Assembly: GCA_944324475.1 (NCBI GenBank)
Contig: CALUWK010000013.1
Coordinates: forward strand, 1 to 43,031
Source: Candidatus Gastranaerophilales bacterium
GTDB lineage: Bacteria > Cyanobacteriota > Vampirovibrionia > Gastranaerophilales > Gastranaerophilaceae
Length of the DNA: 43,031 nt
Reading direction: 5' to 3'
Part shown: one piece after another, positions 42,445 to 43,031 of the stretch
Position numbering within the stretch: the first letter of the stretch is position 1
Layout of the letters: every line of letters starts with the position of its first letter
The notes under the pieces: generated by a model
What the model was told of the DNA's origin: nothing
What the model saw: only the letters and a program-made list of their open reading frames with translations
Databases searched by the model: none
Position numbers and translations under genes: made by a program

Positions 42445-42674
42445 AATCTCTTACATAATTCCTTGCAAATTAATTCACCGTTTACGAGCCCGCGACAACT
42501 GCAACCTATCCCATTAGTATTTTCTTCATCTAATAAAATATTGTTATTTTTATCAAAATATTTAAAATGGTCGACAAATGTAGTGTCATCACCCTTGGCG
42601 CAATCAGTTTTAGAAATCGAAGATGTATCTAAATCAACATTGTCGCTAATTTTTAAGCATTTACAATTTTCATT
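42441..42674 (-). pseudogene. Cys-rich coding remnant without a start codon
   Basis: The minus strand is open for 77 codons to TAG at 42441. It reads NCKCLKISDNVDLDTS, KTDCAKGDDTTFVDHFKYF, NNNILLDEENTNGIGCSC and NGELICKELCKRF. Composition (Asp, Asn, Lys, seven or more Cys) looks coding and exported, but the frame has no ATG, GTG or TTG and is closed by TAA just upstream. An ATG in another frame lies at 42673. This fits a gene that has lost its 5' end, perhaps by frameshift. The opposite-strand reading of 71 codons has Ser/Leu-rich shadow composition. Confidence 0.45.
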
Positions 42675-42735
42675 TTAACAGACTGTTCTTTAATTCTAAT
42701 AATACAATTGTTATAGTTGAAAAATTTTTAAAATT

Positions 42736-42822
42736 CAGAGACGAAGGGATTCGAACCCTTGGCGGAGTCACCCCCGCACAGTCGTTTCAAGACTGTATCT
42801 TAAACCACCTAGACATGTATCT
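42736..42822 (-). tRNA. tRNA-Ser (TGA-like), structurally degenerate
   Basis: An 87-base class II tRNA. The T arm (AAGGGTTCGAATCCCTT) and long variable arm (GCGG/CCGC) are perfect and typical of tRNA-Ser. Two parts are damaged. The acceptor stem AGATACA/CGTCTCT has mismatches at positions 4 (T-C) and 7 (A-C). The anticodon region is ACAGT, CTTGAAA, CG, ACTGT: compared with usual tRNA-Ser(TGA), two bases (CG) are inserted before the 3' strand. The arm either has a nine-base loop or refolds as a 6-bp stem with loop TTGAAAC, which would present GAA instead of TGA. It may be a pseudogene or an odd but working tRNA. Confidence 0.75.
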
Positions 42823-42915
42823 ATGGTTATTATAGTTATAATAGTAGATAAAATTTTTTTTTCAAGATTATTCAATAATAAATGCGTATAATTGCAAATT
42901 CAAATAAAAATATTT

Positions 42916-42945
42916 AAAAAGACCCGAAAATCTCTCGGGTCTTTA
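42916..42945 (-). terminator. Terminator of the rRNA operon
   Basis: On the minus strand AAAGACCCGA and TCGGGTCTTT form a stem of 10 bp around GAGATTT, followed by TTTAAATA, directly downstream of the 5S rRNA 3' end. Confidence 0.85.
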
Positions 42946-42952
42946 AGTAAAA

Positions 42953-43031
42953 TTGGAGCTGGCAACGACCTATCTTCCCGGGAGGCTACCCTCCGAGTAT
43001 TGTCGGCGATGAAAGTCTTTACGACCGTGTT
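42953..43031 (-). rRNA. rrf: 5S ribosomal RNA, 3' part (5' end outside the window)
   Basis: The minus strand reads GTAAAGACTTTCATCGCCGA, ATACTCGGAGGG, CCTCCCGGGAAGATAGGTCG and TTGCCAGCTCC. This is the 3' half of a 5S rRNA: the loop E/helix IV part (CTCGGAGGGTAGCCTCCCGGG) and the closing GGTCGTTGCCAG. An rRNA operon therefore enters from the right, transcribed leftward. The exact 3' base is not certain to within a few bases. Confidence 0.85.

Noticed and set aside
42463-42678. 71-codon open frame on the plus strand
   Set aside because: Its Ser/Leu/Pro composition looks like the shadow of the minus-strand Cys-rich frame at 42441-42674; it has no ribosome-binding site.
41512-42735. Insertion sequence or prophage as the cause of the decayed region
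   Set aside because: No transposase, integrase, terminal inverted repeats or target duplications could be found by eye.

Overview
The window looks like chromosomal DNA of an AT-rich, Gram-negative, cyanobacteria-related heterotroph. I infer a non-photosynthetic cyanobacterial lineage of the Melainabacteria/Vampirovibrionia type, perhaps Gastranaerophilales. Four things support this. The RNA polymerase beta' subunit is split into rpoC1 and rpoC2 at the cyanobacterial position. RpoC2 carries an insertion of about 650 residues in the trigger loop, as in cyanobacteria. A VKOR-DsbA fusion is present. TonB/ExbB/ExbD, AsmA/TamB-like proteins and many signal peptides imply an outer membrane. The taxon name is inference, not proof. 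The standard code fits, with TAA, TAG and TGA all used as stops.

Layout. 1-3.5 kb: a C-terminal gene tail, tRNA-Ala(TGC), a family 2 glycosyltransferase, a small protein and a pair of related secreted helical proteins. 3.6-5.3 kb: a small orphan protein and GAPDH. 5.3-17.2 kb: an envelope block with two large AsmA/TamB-like proteins flanking two secreted beta-domain proteins and a tonB-exbB-exbD-exbD set. 17.2-20.5 kb: a reduced-zinc DnaJ, a VKOR-DsbA disulfide enzyme, QueH and a TRL-like secreted protein. 20.7-29.9 kb: rpoB-rpoC1-rpoC2 with its own promoter and terminator. 29.9-33.7 kb: a divergent MutS, then a leader with switch-like RNA structure in front of an unrecognised membrane protein. 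33.7-36.0 kb (minus): a GDP-mannose/mannose-6-phosphate bifunctional enzyme and dTDP-4-dehydrorhamnose reductase. 36-41.2 kb: a membrane-anchored oligopeptide-binding protein, an exported trehalose-synthase-like GH13 enzyme and an acyltransferase. 41.2-43.0 kb: a decayed region with a frameshifted gene, a membrane protein, a Cys-rich remnant, a degenerate tRNA-Ser and the 3' end of a 5S rRNA.

How it fits together. The two AsmA-like proteins are candidates for moving lipid between membranes. The TonB-ExbB-ExbD set would power outer-membrane transport. VKOR-DsbA would make disulfides in the many exported proteins. ManC, RfbD, the glycosyltransferase and the acyltransferase suggest surface polysaccharide synthesis.

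The two observations I would follow first are: (1) the segment at 32258-32462, with a promoter, a His-rich mini-ORF and two mutually exclusive perfect helices ending in a terminator; and (2) a split between genes with Shine-Dalgarno sites and at least seven genes whose only upstream signal is a -10 box ending 6-7 bases before the ATG, the geometry expected of leaderless mRNAs.
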